Shown in pieces: positions 17,265 through 26,088 of a DNA stretch of 64,000 nucleotides. Source of the DNA: Desulfonatronum thioautotrophicum (GTDB lineage Bacteria > Desulfobacterota > Desulfovibrionia > Desulfovibrionales > Desulfonatronaceae); contig NZ_JYNO01000019.1 of the NCBI RefSeq assembly GCF_000934745.1, positions 1 to 64,000 of the forward strand. The letters run 5' to 3'. Numbering within the stretch: position 1 is the stretch's first letter; each line of letters starts with the position of its first letter. The notes below the pieces were generated by a model. The model saw only the letters and a program-made list of their open reading frames with translations, was not told the DNA's origin and ran no database searches. Position numbers and translations under genes: made by a program.

Positions 17265-17519
17265 ATGCCAATGACTATCGAAATACCCGACGACATCATG
17301 GCAACTGTAAAGTTTCCTCCTGATAGGGCCAGGGAGGAATTGCTGAAGGAAATAGCGTTTTCATTTTATGAACGAAAAATTCTTTCCATGGGCAGTGCGA
17401 GAAAGCTTTCAGGGCTTGACAAATGGGCCTTTATCGATGGACTCGCGGCAAGAAAGATCGAGCGACACTATAGTGAAGAAGAACTTCTCGAAGATATAAG
17501 TTATGCTGACGGTCAGTAA
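17265..17519 (+). CDS. UPF0175-family antitoxin
   Basis: An 84-residue protein beginning MPMTIEIPDDIMATVKF, followed by REELLKEIAFSFYERKILSM and a SARKLSGLDKWAFIDGLAARK helix-turn-helix-like segment. This matches the UPF0175 family found upstream of DUF3368 PIN-domain toxins. AAAGG lies before the ATG. The 3' end overlaps the PIN-domain reading frame by 17 bases, the usual coupling. Because the toxin gene is broken, this would be an orphan antitoxin. Confidence 0.8.
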   Translation: MPMTIEIPDDIMATVKFPPDRAREELLKEIAFSFYERKILSMGSARKLSGLDKWAFIDGLAARKIERHYSEEELLEDISYADGQ

Positions 17520-17953
17520 TTCGTCGCCGATTATTCACCTCACGAAGATCGGTTTGCATGGATTGCTGCGAGATCTGTTTCATCAGATATGCGTTCCTGA
17601 GCAAGTTTTTGAAGAATGTACACAATCCATTCACCACCAGAATGAAGTATCTCTGATCAAGAAAGCGGAGTGGATTTGTGTTGAATCGGTAAATAATACA
17701 AGGCTTTTTCATTTATTGCATGCTGATGTTGATGCCGGAGAGGCGGAGGCATTGGTTCTACGATCAGGAAGCACGGTTCAAGGCAAGAAAAATGGGGCTA
17801 TCTGTTACAGGAACAGTCGGTGTGCTCCTGGTGGCCAAAAAGAAAGGCTTGATTACGTCATTCAGTGAATCCATGCACCAATTGCAAAATACGGGCTTTT
17901 GGATTTCTCCGAAATTGATGCACAAACTTTTGGCGGTTGACTGTGCGGGATAG
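17503..17953 (+). pseudogene. Frameshifted DUF3368/PIN-domain toxin
   Basis: The first frame gives MLTVSNSSPIIHLTKIGL...EAEALVL (about 86 residues), a good DUF3368 N-terminus with the first PIN aspartate position occupied by the SNSSP motif. Near 17760-17775 the match jumps to the next frame, which continues ARKMGLSVTGTVGVLLVAKK to GFWISPKLMHKLL. Compared with the family, about 15 residues around the usual LLLDD segment are missing, together with a shift of frame, so a catalytic acidic residue is lost. A deletion therefore inactivated the nuclease; a sequencing error alone would not explain the missing residues. Confidence 0.75.
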
Positions 17954-17986
17954 AAAGCGCTGCTTGGAAAAACTTGAGGAAAGCTT

Positions 17987-18556
17987 ATGTCCAATTCCAT
18001 GGAAAAAATGATGATTGCCGTGTTTGGCCAGGACCGCCCGGGGATTGTGGCCCGGATTTCCGGTTTGCTGGCCGACATGGGCTGCAATATCGAAGATGCC
18101 ACGCAGACTATTTTGCATGGCCGGTTCGCCGGAATGTTCGTGACCCTGCCGGTTCAGGAGAGCCTGGACCGTGAAGGAATACTGCGCGCCCTGGAAGAAG
18201 GCTTTCAGGGGGAGGAGCTGACCTTTTGGGTTTCGTCCTTGGAAGAAGCAACCCCGACGAAGCCGGCCCAGGAGGCGACGGATCCGTTTGTTATCACCAC
18301 CATCGGCCCGGACCAACTCGGGTTGGTCGCCGGCGTGACCGGGGTTCTGGCTCATTTCGGTGTGAACATCACGGCGTTGCGGGCCAATGTGCGAACCGAG
18401 GATGTATCTCAATGGGTGATGATCTATGAGGTGGACGTGCCAAAAGCACTGGACCGCCGCCGTTTCCGGGAAGCGCTCTACGGCAAGGCCCAGGAACTCG
18501 ATCAGCGTCTCAGCCTGCAGCACCGCGATATTTTTGAAACTGTGCATCGGGTTTGA
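17987..18556 (+). CDS. Double ACT-domain protein (GcvR-like)
   Basis: A 189-residue protein with two ACT domains, at about residues 7-80 (VFGQDRPGIVARISGLLADM) and 98-175 (TTIGPDQLGLVAGVTGVLAH). ACT domains bind amino acids to control enzymes or transcription; the layout resembles GcvR, the glycine-responsive regulator of E. coli. GAGGAAAG lies just before the ATG. The perfect terminator at 18579-18640 ends the transcript before the UPF0210 gene, although related ACT and UPF0210 genes are often neighbours, so a functional link is likely. The ligand is unknown. Confidence 0.85.
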   Translation: MSNSMEKMMIAVFGQDRPGIVARISGLLADMGCNIEDATQTILHGRFAGMFVTLPVQESLDREGILRALEEGFQGEELTFWVSSLEEATPTKPAQEATDPFVITTIGPDQLGLVAGVTGVLAHFGVNITALRANVRTEDVSQWVMIYEVDVPKALDRRRFREALYGKAQELDQRLSLQHRDIFETVHRV

Positions 18557-18578
18557 TGTCATTGCTCATCAGTTTGGT

Positions 18579-18640
18579 CGTGCCCGTCCACGTTCACGTA
18601 ATCGAAAAGACGTCTCGTGAACGTGGACGGGCACGTTTTT
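18579..18640 (+). terminator. Perfect 20-bp stem terminator
   Basis: The stem at 18579-18598 (CGTGCCCGTCCACGTTCACG) pairs without mismatch with 18616-18635, and five T follow. It lies 20 bases after the ACT-domain gene and would largely separate it from the following gene. Confidence 0.9.
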
Positions 18641-18706
18641 CGATCAAGCCCGAGTATGGGGCGCGGTCTCCGCGTGATATGCCAATATATTGGGAGATAC
18701 CAAGAT

Positions 18707-20080
18707 ATGCTGACGGAAAAAGAAGTTTTGACGACATTGGAAATGCTGCGCAACGAGCATTTGGACGTGCGCACGGTGACCTTGGGGTTGAGCCTGTTCG
18801 ACCTGGCCACCCACGACGCGGCCCGGTTTCAGGACCGCTTGCTTTCCCGGATCACCGGCATGGCCGCCTCGCTGGTGGATGTCTGCGACGAGGTGGGGGA
18901 TATTTACGGGATTCCCGTGGTCAACAAACGCATTTCCGTCAGCCCCTTGGCCGTGGTCGGTGCGCCGTTTTCCTCCCGGGAGTTGGTTCAGACGGCCATG
19001 ACCCTGGACCAGGCGGCCCAGGAGGTGGGCGTGGACTTCATCGGCGGGTTCAGCGCCCTGGTGGAGAAAGGGCTGGCCCGGGGCGATCTGAGCCTGATTG
19101 AGGCCGTCCCGGAAGCACTGACCGTCACGTCCCGGCTCTGCGCCTCCTTCAACGTGGCCACCACCGCCGCGGGGATCAACATGGACGCGGTGCTGCTGCT
19201 GGCCAAGACCATCAAGGCCGCCGCGGCCAGGACAGCGGACCAGGACGGCCTGGCCTGCGCCAAGCTGGGAGTCTTCGCGAACATCCCCCAGGACGTGCCC
19301 TTCATGGCCGGGGCCTATCTGGGCGTAGGCGAGCCCAATGCCGTGATCAACGTGGGCGTCAGCGGGCCGGGCGTGGTCAAGCGAGCCCTGGAGCGGGCCC
19401 TGGAGGCCGATGACCATCTGGCCCTGGATGAGATTTCCGAGGTCATCAAGCGCACGGCCTTCAAGGTCACCCGGATCGGTGAACTCATCGGCCGGGAGGT
19501 GGCCAGGCGGCTGAACGTGCCCTTCGGAGTGGTGGACCTGTCTTTGGCTCCCACGCCCAACGTGGGCGACTCGGTTGGAGAGATTTTTCAGGTGCTGGGG
19601 CTGGCCCATATCGGCGCACCCGGCTCCACCGCGGCCCTGGCCATGCTCAATGACGCGGTGAAAAAGGGCGGAGCCTTTGCCAGTTCCTCGGTGGGCGGAT
19701 TCAGCGGGGCGTTCATCCCGGTCAGCGAAGACCTGAACATAGCCGAGGCCGCGGCCCAGGGCCATCTGACCCTGCCCAAACTGGAAGCCCTGACCAGCGT
19801 CTGTTCCGTGGGCCTGGACATGGTCGCCCTGCCCGGCGACACCTCGGCAGAGACCCTGGCCGCGATCATTGCCGACGAGATGGCCATTGGCATGATCAAC
19901 CGCAAGACCACCGCGGCCCGGCTGATTCCGGTCCCCGGCAAGCAGGCCGGAGAAAAAGCCTTTTTCGGCGGCCTGCTGGGCGAGGCCGTGATCATCCCCG
20001 TCCCTGGGAACGGCGGCTCGGAGCGATTCATCAACCTGGGCGGTCGGGTTCCCGCGCCGTTGCAGAGCCTGGGGAACTGA
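18707..20080 (+). CDS. PFL-like UPF0210 family protein
   Basis: A 457-residue protein of the UPF0210 (DUF711) family, which has a pyruvate-formate-lyase-like fold. Family landmarks are NEHLDVRTVTLGLSLFD near the N-terminus, the VVNKRISVSP strand, SFNVATTAAGINMDAV, GVSGPGVVKRALE and the C-terminal GGRVPAPLQSLGN. The start at 18707 has GGGAG upstream and gives the family N-terminus; a longer frame would read through the terminator. The biochemical activity of the family is not established. Neighbouring ACT-domain genes are common in other genomes, as here. Confidence 0.85.
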   Translation: MLTEKEVLTTLEMLRNEHLDVRTVTLGLSLFDLATHDAARFQDRLLSRITGMAASLVDVCDEVGDIYGIPVVNKRISVSPLAVVGAPFSSRELVQTAMTLDQAAQEVGVDFIGGFSALVEKGLARGDLSLIEAVPEALTVTSRLCASFNVATTAAGINMDAVLLLAKTIKAAAARTADQDGLACAKLGVFANIPQDVPFMAGAYLGVGEPNAVINVGVSGPGVVKRALERALEADDHLALDEISEVIKRTAFKVTRIGELIGREVARRLNVPFGVVDLSLAPTPNVGDSVGEIFQVLGLAHIGAPGSTAALAMLNDAVKKGGAFASSSVGGFSGAFIPVSEDLNIAEAAAQGHLTLPKLEALTSVCSVGLDMVALPGDTSAETLAAIIADEMAIGMINRKTTAARLIPVPGKQAGEKAFFGGLLGEAVIIPVPGNGGSERFINLGGRVPAPLQSLGN

Positions 20081-20371
20081 ACCTCAAAAAGCGTCGCAAG
20101 CCGTTTTGCATTGCCGGACGAGCCCTGTACAAAACCGGTGTGCAAACGGGCCCCAAAAGTAGCTGTTCTATCGATTGATATCGCCTAACTCATCAGTTCG
20201 TCCAAAAATATGGACTGAATACCCGCCTTTGCGAGTATGACCGAACTGGGGGGCGGTATTGAAAAACTTCTTATTCCCGCGAAGCCTATCCTCGTGCAGA
20301 CGGGGTGTGGGAATCCGGCCGGGAATAATGCTCTCACCAAGTAGTGCTGAACAGTTATACCATTGATTTCT

Positions 20372-23089
20372 TCAGGAGGCGTTCTTTCCTCTACAAAGCC
20401 CCAGCCATGCTGCGGCGATCTTGTCGCAAAAGGCCGTCGATTCGGCCAAGTACAGGGGAAGGTGCCTGTTCAGATCCGCGAAGAATGCGTCTGTGAACTG
20501 GTCCTGATAGCGACGGTAGGCTTCGAGGCTGCCCTGGCGAAATGATGTGAGCCAATCGGCGAGCATTTCGGAATCCGCCTCCAGGTGGAATTGGAATCCA
20601 TAGGAGACCTGACCGATGCGGAAACACTGGTTGGGACAGGCCTCCCCGCGGACAAGCAGGGTTGCTGTCGGCGGCAGGGTGAACGAGTCTTCGTGAAATT
20701 CCATGAGCGGGGGCAAGGGCAGGGCCGTGTTGATAACCGGATCGGCGTCGGCCTCCGGGGTTGGTCGGTGCTGGATGAACCCGAACTCCAGCCTGTCCAG
20801 CGTGAAATTGGTTCCGCCATAAGCCCGGGCCAGGAGCTGGGCTCCCAGACAGATGCCGGCCACGGGTTTGAGCTGGGCGTCAAAGCAGCGCATCAGCTCC
20901 ATGAGCCGGGATGCATGCGGTACGGCCGAATCATCAAAGGCATGTTGCGGGCCGCCCAGGACAACGAGGCCGGCAAAGTCCCCGGGAGCGTCGGGCAGTT
21001 GGTCGCCTTGCAGGGGGTGCAGGGTGGTCAGCCGCACACCGTGGCGCTGGAGTGTTTTGGTGAAGTTGCCGCCGGGAGCCTGCGGGCTGTGCTGGATCAC
21101 CAGGATGCGAACGTCCTGGATTTCCTCTGTCGGCCACGGGGCTAGGGCAACCCGTGTCTCATAATAGGGGCAGCCCTCCCCGACCTGGCTGGCCAGGTCG
21201 CGGGTCAAACGGTTAAAACCATGTCCACACTTGGCCCATCCGCCCCGTTCGGCCAGAAGAACATCCTCGCGCATCGTGGGATCGACACTGAGGCGGGCCT
21301 TGACCTCCCCGTGTGGGCTGAAGACCTTGACCAGCTGGTTTTCACTGAGCCCCAACGCTGCAGCTTGAAGGGCGGACAGGGCAACACGCGGGAGCGGCTC
21401 ATGGCCGGCCAGGGTCCGTTCCGAGCAGATGACGTCATGCGGGGCCACGGTCAGCAATGCATACGGGTACTCCGGATTCTCCACGGACGGATCGGGATTG
21501 TCCAACCGCTCCAGGAAGCGGAATTTTCCGGACGGAGTGGGAAAGCGGCGGTCCGCGTAGGGAACCATGGGCGCGTCGACCCGGAAGGGGCGGCTTCGCA
21601 GCGCGTGCAGATCCATGCCCTGGTTCCGGGCCTGTTCTTTAAGAGGCGCGCAAACGGTTTCCAGCCATTCCTCCAAATCCCGCCGATAGATGTATGCAAA
21701 AGGAAACCGTCGGGCCAGTTCCTGAAACATCCAAAATTCCGACCGACACTCTCCCACGGGTTCGATGGCCTTGTTCACCGCGCCGACGTAATTATGGCCG
21801 TAGCTGGCCATAACGTCCTGTTCTTCCAGGAACGTAGTCGCGGGGAGAAAGACATGGGCGTGGTCCGCGGTATCGTCGAGGAAATGGCCGCTGTAGACCA
21901 CGAATTCCGTTCGGCGAAAGGCTTGGCTGACCTTGCTGCTGTTTGGGGCCATGCACACGGGGTTGGAAGCGGTGACGAAGATCATCCGGATTTTCGGGTT
22001 CGTCGCGTTCAGGATTTCTTCCCCGATCCGGGGCATAAGCAGGGTCCGTTTGGGTTGGTGCAGTTCGTCTCCCCAGTAACGCTGGTCATAGGGGCCGTAT
22101 TCCTCGAAGCCCTGGCTGACCCCGCCTCCAGGCACACCCAAATTGCCGCTCAGCGCGCCCAGGGCATCGATGGCCTGAATGGATTGATGGGCCTGGGCGT
22201 GGCGGTGCAGACCCCAGCCGAGAAGTATGGCGGTGGGCTTGGCGGTGATCAGGGTGTCGGCCAGCAGCCGAGCCTGGGTTAGGGAAACGCCCGCTCGCCA
22301 ACAGAGATCGTCCAGGCTGAATCGTCCCACCAAATCCAGAAAGGCTTGCACTCCCTCGGAGTGTTGCTCCAGGAATGGCTTGTCCTCGGCTCCGGCTGCC
22401 AGGATCAGCTTGGCCGCGGCCAGGGCCAGAAACACATCGCAGCCAGGGCGGACGGCTATGTGGTGATCCGCCAGGGCCGCGGAACGGGTTCGGGCCGGGT
22501 CGATCAGCAGGACCGGTCTGCCCTGCCGTCGTAATTCCCGGATGATCGGGACCAGGCTGACATTGGTGGAAACCGGATTGCGGCCCCAGAGAATCATGGA
22601 CCGGCTGTTGGCATGGTCCAAAGGGTCATGGGAAACCCGATCGCCGACGCTGAGATTCTGGGCCGCCTGGCCCGTGCCGCCGCAAAGGGAGCCGCGCAAG
22701 GTGGTCACGCCGCCCAGCAGGCTGAAAAAATAGCGGTTCAGCAACTTCAGGGCCGTGCGCTCCCCGTACCCCTGGTAGTAAAGGATGGCTTCGGGGCCGG
22801 ATTCGAGAATCACCGCCTTGATCCGCTCCGCCACCAGATCCAGGGCCTCGTCCCAGGCTACGATCTCCCAGCGTCCGGCGCGCCGGATCATCGGAGTCGT
22901 AACCCGCTCCGGACTGTAAATCCTCCGGATGTACCGAGCCGTTTTGGAACAGGCCGTTCCCCTAGTCAGGGGGTGATCGGGATTTCCGCGCAACCGGACC
23001 AGCCGGCCATTCTCCACGGTGGCCAAAAGTCCGCAGGTGCTGGGGCAGTCCCGCGTGCAGGTTGTTGGGATGATTTTTGTCGGGCTCAT
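20372..23089 (-). CDS. Molybdopterin oxidoreductase fused to a class I glutamine amidotransferase domain
   Basis: A 905-residue protein. Residues 1 to about 660 form a bis-MGD oxidoreductase: the [4Fe-4S] motif CTRDCPSTCG with a fourth cysteine in TACSKT, the molybdopterin-binding segments and a C-terminal DVLLAERGGW dinucleotide-binding domain. Residues from about 670 onward form a class I glutamine amidotransferase-like domain, with the nucleophile in AGICLGAQLL (Cys747) and the histidine-glutamate pair in FQFHLEAD. There is no Tat signal, so the enzyme is cytoplasmic. The sequence runs through both domains without a stop or shift, so this is one polypeptide. Substrate is unknown; no electron-transfer subunit genes are adjacent. 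Confidence 0.85.
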   Translation of the reverse strand: MSPTKIIPTTCTRDCPSTCGLLATVENGRLVRLRGNPDHPLTRGTACSKTARYIRRIYSPERVTTPMIRRAGRWEIVAWDEALDLVAERIKAVILESGPEAILYYQGYGERTALKLLNRYFFSLLGGVTTLRGSLCGGTGQAAQNLSVGDRVSHDPLDHANSRSMILWGRNPVSTNVSLVPIIRELRRQGRPVLLIDPARTRSAALADHHIAVRPGCDVFLALAAAKLILAAGAEDKPFLEQHSEGVQAFLDLVGRFSLDDLCWRAGVSLTQARLLADTLITAKPTAILLGWGLHRHAQAHQSIQAIDALGALSGNLGVPGGGVSQGFEEYGPYDQRYWGDELHQPKRTLLMPRIGEEILNATNPKIRMIFVTASNPVCMAPNSSKVSQAFRRTEFVVYSGHFLDDTADHAHVFLPATTFLEEQDVMASYGHNYVGAVNKAIEPVGECRSEFWMFQELARRFPFAYIYRRDLEEWLETVCAPLKEQARNQGMDLHALRSRPFRVDAPMVPYADRRFPTPSGKFRFLERLDNPDPSVENPEYPYALLTVAPHDVICSERTLAGHEPLPRVALSALQAAALGLSENQLVKVFSPHGEVKARLSVDPTMREDVLLAERGGWAKCGHGFNRLTRDLASQVGEGCPYYETRVALAPWPTEEIQDVRILVIQHSPQAPGGNFTKTLQRHGVRLTTLHPLQGDQLPDAPGDFAGLVVLGGPQHAFDDSAVPHASRLMELMRCFDAQLKPVAGICLGAQLLARAYGGTNFTLDRLEFGFIQHRPTPEADADPVINTALPLPPLMEFHEDSFTLPPTATLLVRGEACPNQCFRIGQVSYGFQFHLEADSEMLADWLTSFRQGSLEAYRRYQDQFTDAFFADLNRHLPLYLAESTAFCDKIAAAWLGLCRGKNAS

Positions 23090-23226
23090 GGTTGCGGGTA
23101 GACTGTGAAGCAGACTGATAGTTCATCTTGTGTTAGCGAGGACCAGAGTGGCCGGGGGGTATCGTAGTGGACGTCCTCGTCCTGCACGCCCAAGATCCAG
23201 AATAACCGTCTCTCCTGTGTTTCCAT

Positions 23227-24567
23227 TCAGGCTCCGGAACTGGCTATCATGTCTCTCCAGCGCGCCCAGGCTTCCCGGGCCCGTTGAGCCCGAATGACCT
23301 TGCGCTGGGCCTTTTTGCCCCGGGCCTTGAGTTCGGGCATCAGGCCGAAGTTGACATTGGAGGGCTGGAAGTTCTTGGCCGGGGTGCGCAAGTGTCCCAG
23401 GAGCGCGCCCAGGGCGGTTTCCGTAGGCGGAGGCGGCAGAGTGCGGCCCTGGAGCTTTGCGGCCAGGGCGTGGCCCAGCCAGAGGCCACAGGCCGCTGAT
23501 TCCACGTAGCCTTCCACGCCGGTGATCTGCCCGGCCAGGAAGACGCCAGGGCGCTTGCGCAGCTCCAGGTCCGGAGTAAGCGCGACGGGCGCGTCCACGT
23601 AGGTGTTGCGGTGCATGGCCCCCAGACGCAAAAACTCGGCCCGCTCCAGCCCCGGAATCAGACGAAAGACGCGTTCCTGCTCCGGATAGGCCAGCTTGGT
23701 CTGGAAGCCGACAAGGTTGAAGGCCGTCTTGCCCAGATTCTCGGCCCGGAGCTGGACCACGGCAAAGGGCTGGGTTCCCGTGCGCGGGTCCACCAGTCCC
23801 ACGGGCTTCAGTGGGCCGAAGGCCATGGTCATCTCCCCGCGCTCGGCCAGGGTCTCGATGGGCAGGCAGGCCTCGAAATGCACGACCTTTTCAAAGTCAC
23901 GGGTCGGAACCTTGCGCGCGGTCAACAGTTCGGCGTGAAACCGGCGGTAGGTCACCTCGTCCATGGGGCAGTTCAGGTAGTCGTGCTCCTCGGGGTTGTA
24001 GCGCGATCCCCAAAACGCGACGTCCATGTCGATGGAGTCCGCGGCCACGATGGGCGCGAGGGCGTCGTAAAACCAAAGGTGGTCCGCGCCGACCACCCGG
24101 CGCAAATCTTCCGCCAACTCCTCCCCGGCCAAGGGCCCGGCGGCCACCACCACGGCGTCCGCCTCCTTCAGCTTCGGATCATCCAGGGTCCGGACTTCCT
24201 CCCGCACCAGCGTGATCAACGGCTCGTCCCGGATGCACCGGGTGATCCACTCCGCGAATAACTTCCGGTCCACAGCCAGGGCCTTGCCCGCCGGAACCCG
24301 GGTGGCCCGGGCCGCGGCCATGACCAAACTCTCCAGGTCGGTCATTTCCAGCTTGAGCAACCCCACCGCGGATTCCGGCTCTTCGGAACGCAGCGAGTTG
24401 GAGCAGACCAGCTCGGCCAGGTGCGGACTGGAATGGGCCGGGGAAAAGCGGTCCGGCTTCATTTCGAGCAGGCGCACGGCAACACCGGATCGGGCCAGCC
24501 GCCACGCGCACTCGCATCCAGCCAACCCGCCGCCGATCACGGCAACGGTTCCCAGCCTGCTTTGCAT
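23227..24567 (-). CDS. trmFO: Folate-dependent tRNA (uracil-54) methyltransferase
   Basis: TrmFO makes ribothymidine-54 in tRNA using methylenetetrahydrofolate and FAD. The N-terminal dinucleotide motif VAVIGGGLAGCECAWRLA, the HSSPHLAELVCSNSLRSE segment with its conserved cysteine, and the C-terminal FQPSNVNFGLMPEL are diagnostic. The start at 24567 has GAGG five bases upstream and gives the normal short N-terminus (446 residues); an ATG at 24594 adds nine residues without a site. It follows the small gene at 24613 on the same strand and may share its transcript. Confidence 0.92.
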   Translation of the reverse strand: MQSRLGTVAVIGGGLAGCECAWRLARSGVAVRLLEMKPDRFSPAHSSPHLAELVCSNSLRSEEPESAVGLLKLEMTDLESLVMAAARATRVPAGKALAVDRKLFAEWITRCIRDEPLITLVREEVRTLDDPKLKEADAVVVAAGPLAGEELAEDLRRVVGADHLWFYDALAPIVAADSIDMDVAFWGSRYNPEEHDYLNCPMDEVTYRRFHAELLTARKVPTRDFEKVVHFEACLPIETLAERGEMTMAFGPLKPVGLVDPRTGTQPFAVVQLRAENLGKTAFNLVGFQTKLAYPEQERVFRLIPGLERAEFLRLGAMHRNTYVDAPVALTPDLELRKRPGVFLAGQITGVEGYVESAACGLWLGHALAAKLQGRTLPPPPTETALGALLGHLRTPAKNFQPSNVNFGLMPELKARGKKAQRKVIRAQRAREAWARWRDMIASSGA

Positions 24568-24612
24568 GTCCGCCTCGGTCATGGAAATACTCATCTAATG
24601 CGTCGCTTCAGA

Positions 24613-24930
24613 TTATTCATGGTGATAGCGCTCCAGCGCTCCGTCCGGATTGATTTTCTTGCAGGTCCAGGAGTCGGGCTGCAGGCTGTAGCGCCGAAGC
24701 TCCCAGTTTTCATGGTCGATGCAGTCCACATGCCCCTGACCGCCATCTGCCAGAGCCGCGACAAGCTCGTCCAGATCCGGCTCGATGTCCAGATACGGAC
24801 CTTCGTACTCCACGTCCAGGCCGCCGTTGCGTGGAAAAAATATCTCCGGGTTCAGAAGAACGCGCAGCTCATCAAGTTTATCCGGGTCAAGTCCTTCCAC
24901 TTCCCCGAAAATTCGCAAGGGAAACTTCAT
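24613..24930 (-). CDS. Hypothetical protein coupled to the Fic gene
   Basis: A 105-residue acidic protein beginning MKFPLRIFGEVEGLDPDKL. It has no membrane segment or known motif. Its ATG overlaps the stop of the upstream Fic gene by four bases (ATGA), so translation is coupled. By position it could be a modulator of the Fic protein or simply part of the same transcript. No family was recognised. Confidence 0.6.
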   Translation of the reverse strand: MKFPLRIFGEVEGLDPDKLDELRVLLNPEIFFPRNGGLDVEYEGPYLDIEPDLDELVAALADGGQGHVDCIDHENWELRRYSLQPDSWTCKKINPDGALERYHHE

Positions 24931-26018
24931 ACTCTCTCTTCGCCTCCGTGATTTCTCGACATCGTGGAAACCTCCATTGCGTACCACGCGCCCCGGCCTT
25001 TCCCATGCCGGGCCAATACACCCCCGGCGACCAGATCGCGGAAATGCTGTTTAAGAGTGTTGCGGCTGGAACCGGTCAATTTGATGGCCTGGGCCATGGT
25101 GATCCGGCCGTGTTCGCGGGCAAACTCTACAATTTGCGCTGAAAGCTCCGGCAAATTCGCTAGAACTCGGACTTCCCGCTCGATTTTTTGTTCCAACCTC
25201 CGCACCTGTTCAGCCAGTGAGCGGAGAAAAAAAAGCAGCCACGGTTGCCAGTCGGGCCGCTGACTCCGGATCGTAGCCTGGGTTCGACGCAAGGCCTGGT
25301 AATACCCCTCCTTGTTCCGCTCCACGATGCTCTCCAGGGAGCTGTACGGAACATATGCGTAACCGGCCTGAAGAAGCAGCAAGGTCGTCAGGATGCGGCT
25401 GAGGCGGCCATTACCGTCCTGAAAGGGATGAATCTCCAAGAAGACGACCACGAACACGGCAATGACCAACAATGGGTGCAAGCCGGAAAGACGGAGTTGG
25501 TCGGTTGTCCAGAACACCAATTCCGACATCAACCGCGGCGTATCCAGTGGAGAGGCCGTTTGAAAGACAATGCCCACTTGTCGGCCGTATTCATCAAAGG
25601 CGGCGACGTTGTTCGGGTGGGTTTTGTATTTCCCCCGGTGCCAGGCGTCCTTCTTGCTGTGACCCAGCAAAATCTGGTGCAACTGCTTGATGTGGTTTTC
25701 CGTCAGGGGAATGTCCGGCCAGGAGCTGAACATCAGCTCCATCAATTCGGCATAGCCGGCCACTTCCTGCTCATCGCGGGACGAAAAGGCCGTGACCTGG
25801 AGGTTGCTCAACAAACGATCAACTTCCAGGTCCGAGAGTCGGCTGCCCTCGATACGGGTGGAGGAGCCGACGCTTTCGATGGTCGCCACCCGGCGCAGGG
25901 CGGTCAACCGGTCAGGAGCAAGCCTTCCCAGGGCCTGCCAGGCCCCCTTGAACTCGTCGATCCTGGCGACCAGTTTCAGAATCTCAGGGGTGATGCGGAT
26001 GTTTTCGGATACGATCAT
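24927..26018 (-). CDS. Fic-domain protein with built-in inhibitory helix and winged helix
   Basis: A 363-residue Fic protein of the self-inhibited class II. The N-terminal inhibitory motif SSTRIEGS (residues 52-59, with Ser53 and Glu57-Gly58) precedes the catalytic HPFQDGNGRLSR at residues 197-208. The C-terminus (about 295-350) is a winged-helix-like domain with ITMAQAIKLTGSSRNTLKQH, so it may bind DNA or regulate transcription. Family members AMPylate themselves or other proteins. Its last four bases overlap the start of a small acidic protein gene. Confidence 0.88.
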   Translation of the reverse strand: MIVSENIRITPEILKLVARIDEFKGAWQALGRLAPDRLTALRRVATIESVGSSTRIEGSRLSDLEVDRLLSNLQVTAFSSRDEQEVAGYAELMELMFSSWPDIPLTENHIKQLHQILLGHSKKDAWHRGKYKTHPNNVAAFDEYGRQVGIVFQTASPLDTPRLMSELVFWTTDQLRLSGLHPLLVIAVFVVVFLEIHPFQDGNGRLSRILTTLLLLQAGYAYVPYSSLESIVERNKEGYYQALRRTQATIRSQRPDWQPWLLFFLRSLAEQVRRLEQKIEREVRVLANLPELSAQIVEFAREHGRITMAQAIKLTGSSRNTLKQHFRDLVAGGVLARHGKGRGAWYAMEVSTMSRNHGGEERV

Positions 26019-26088
26019 CCACCAATGTTACGCCCAATTACGCCCATTTTCAATCCCGCATTTCCGGAGCTGGAGGAAAGAGGCCGAC

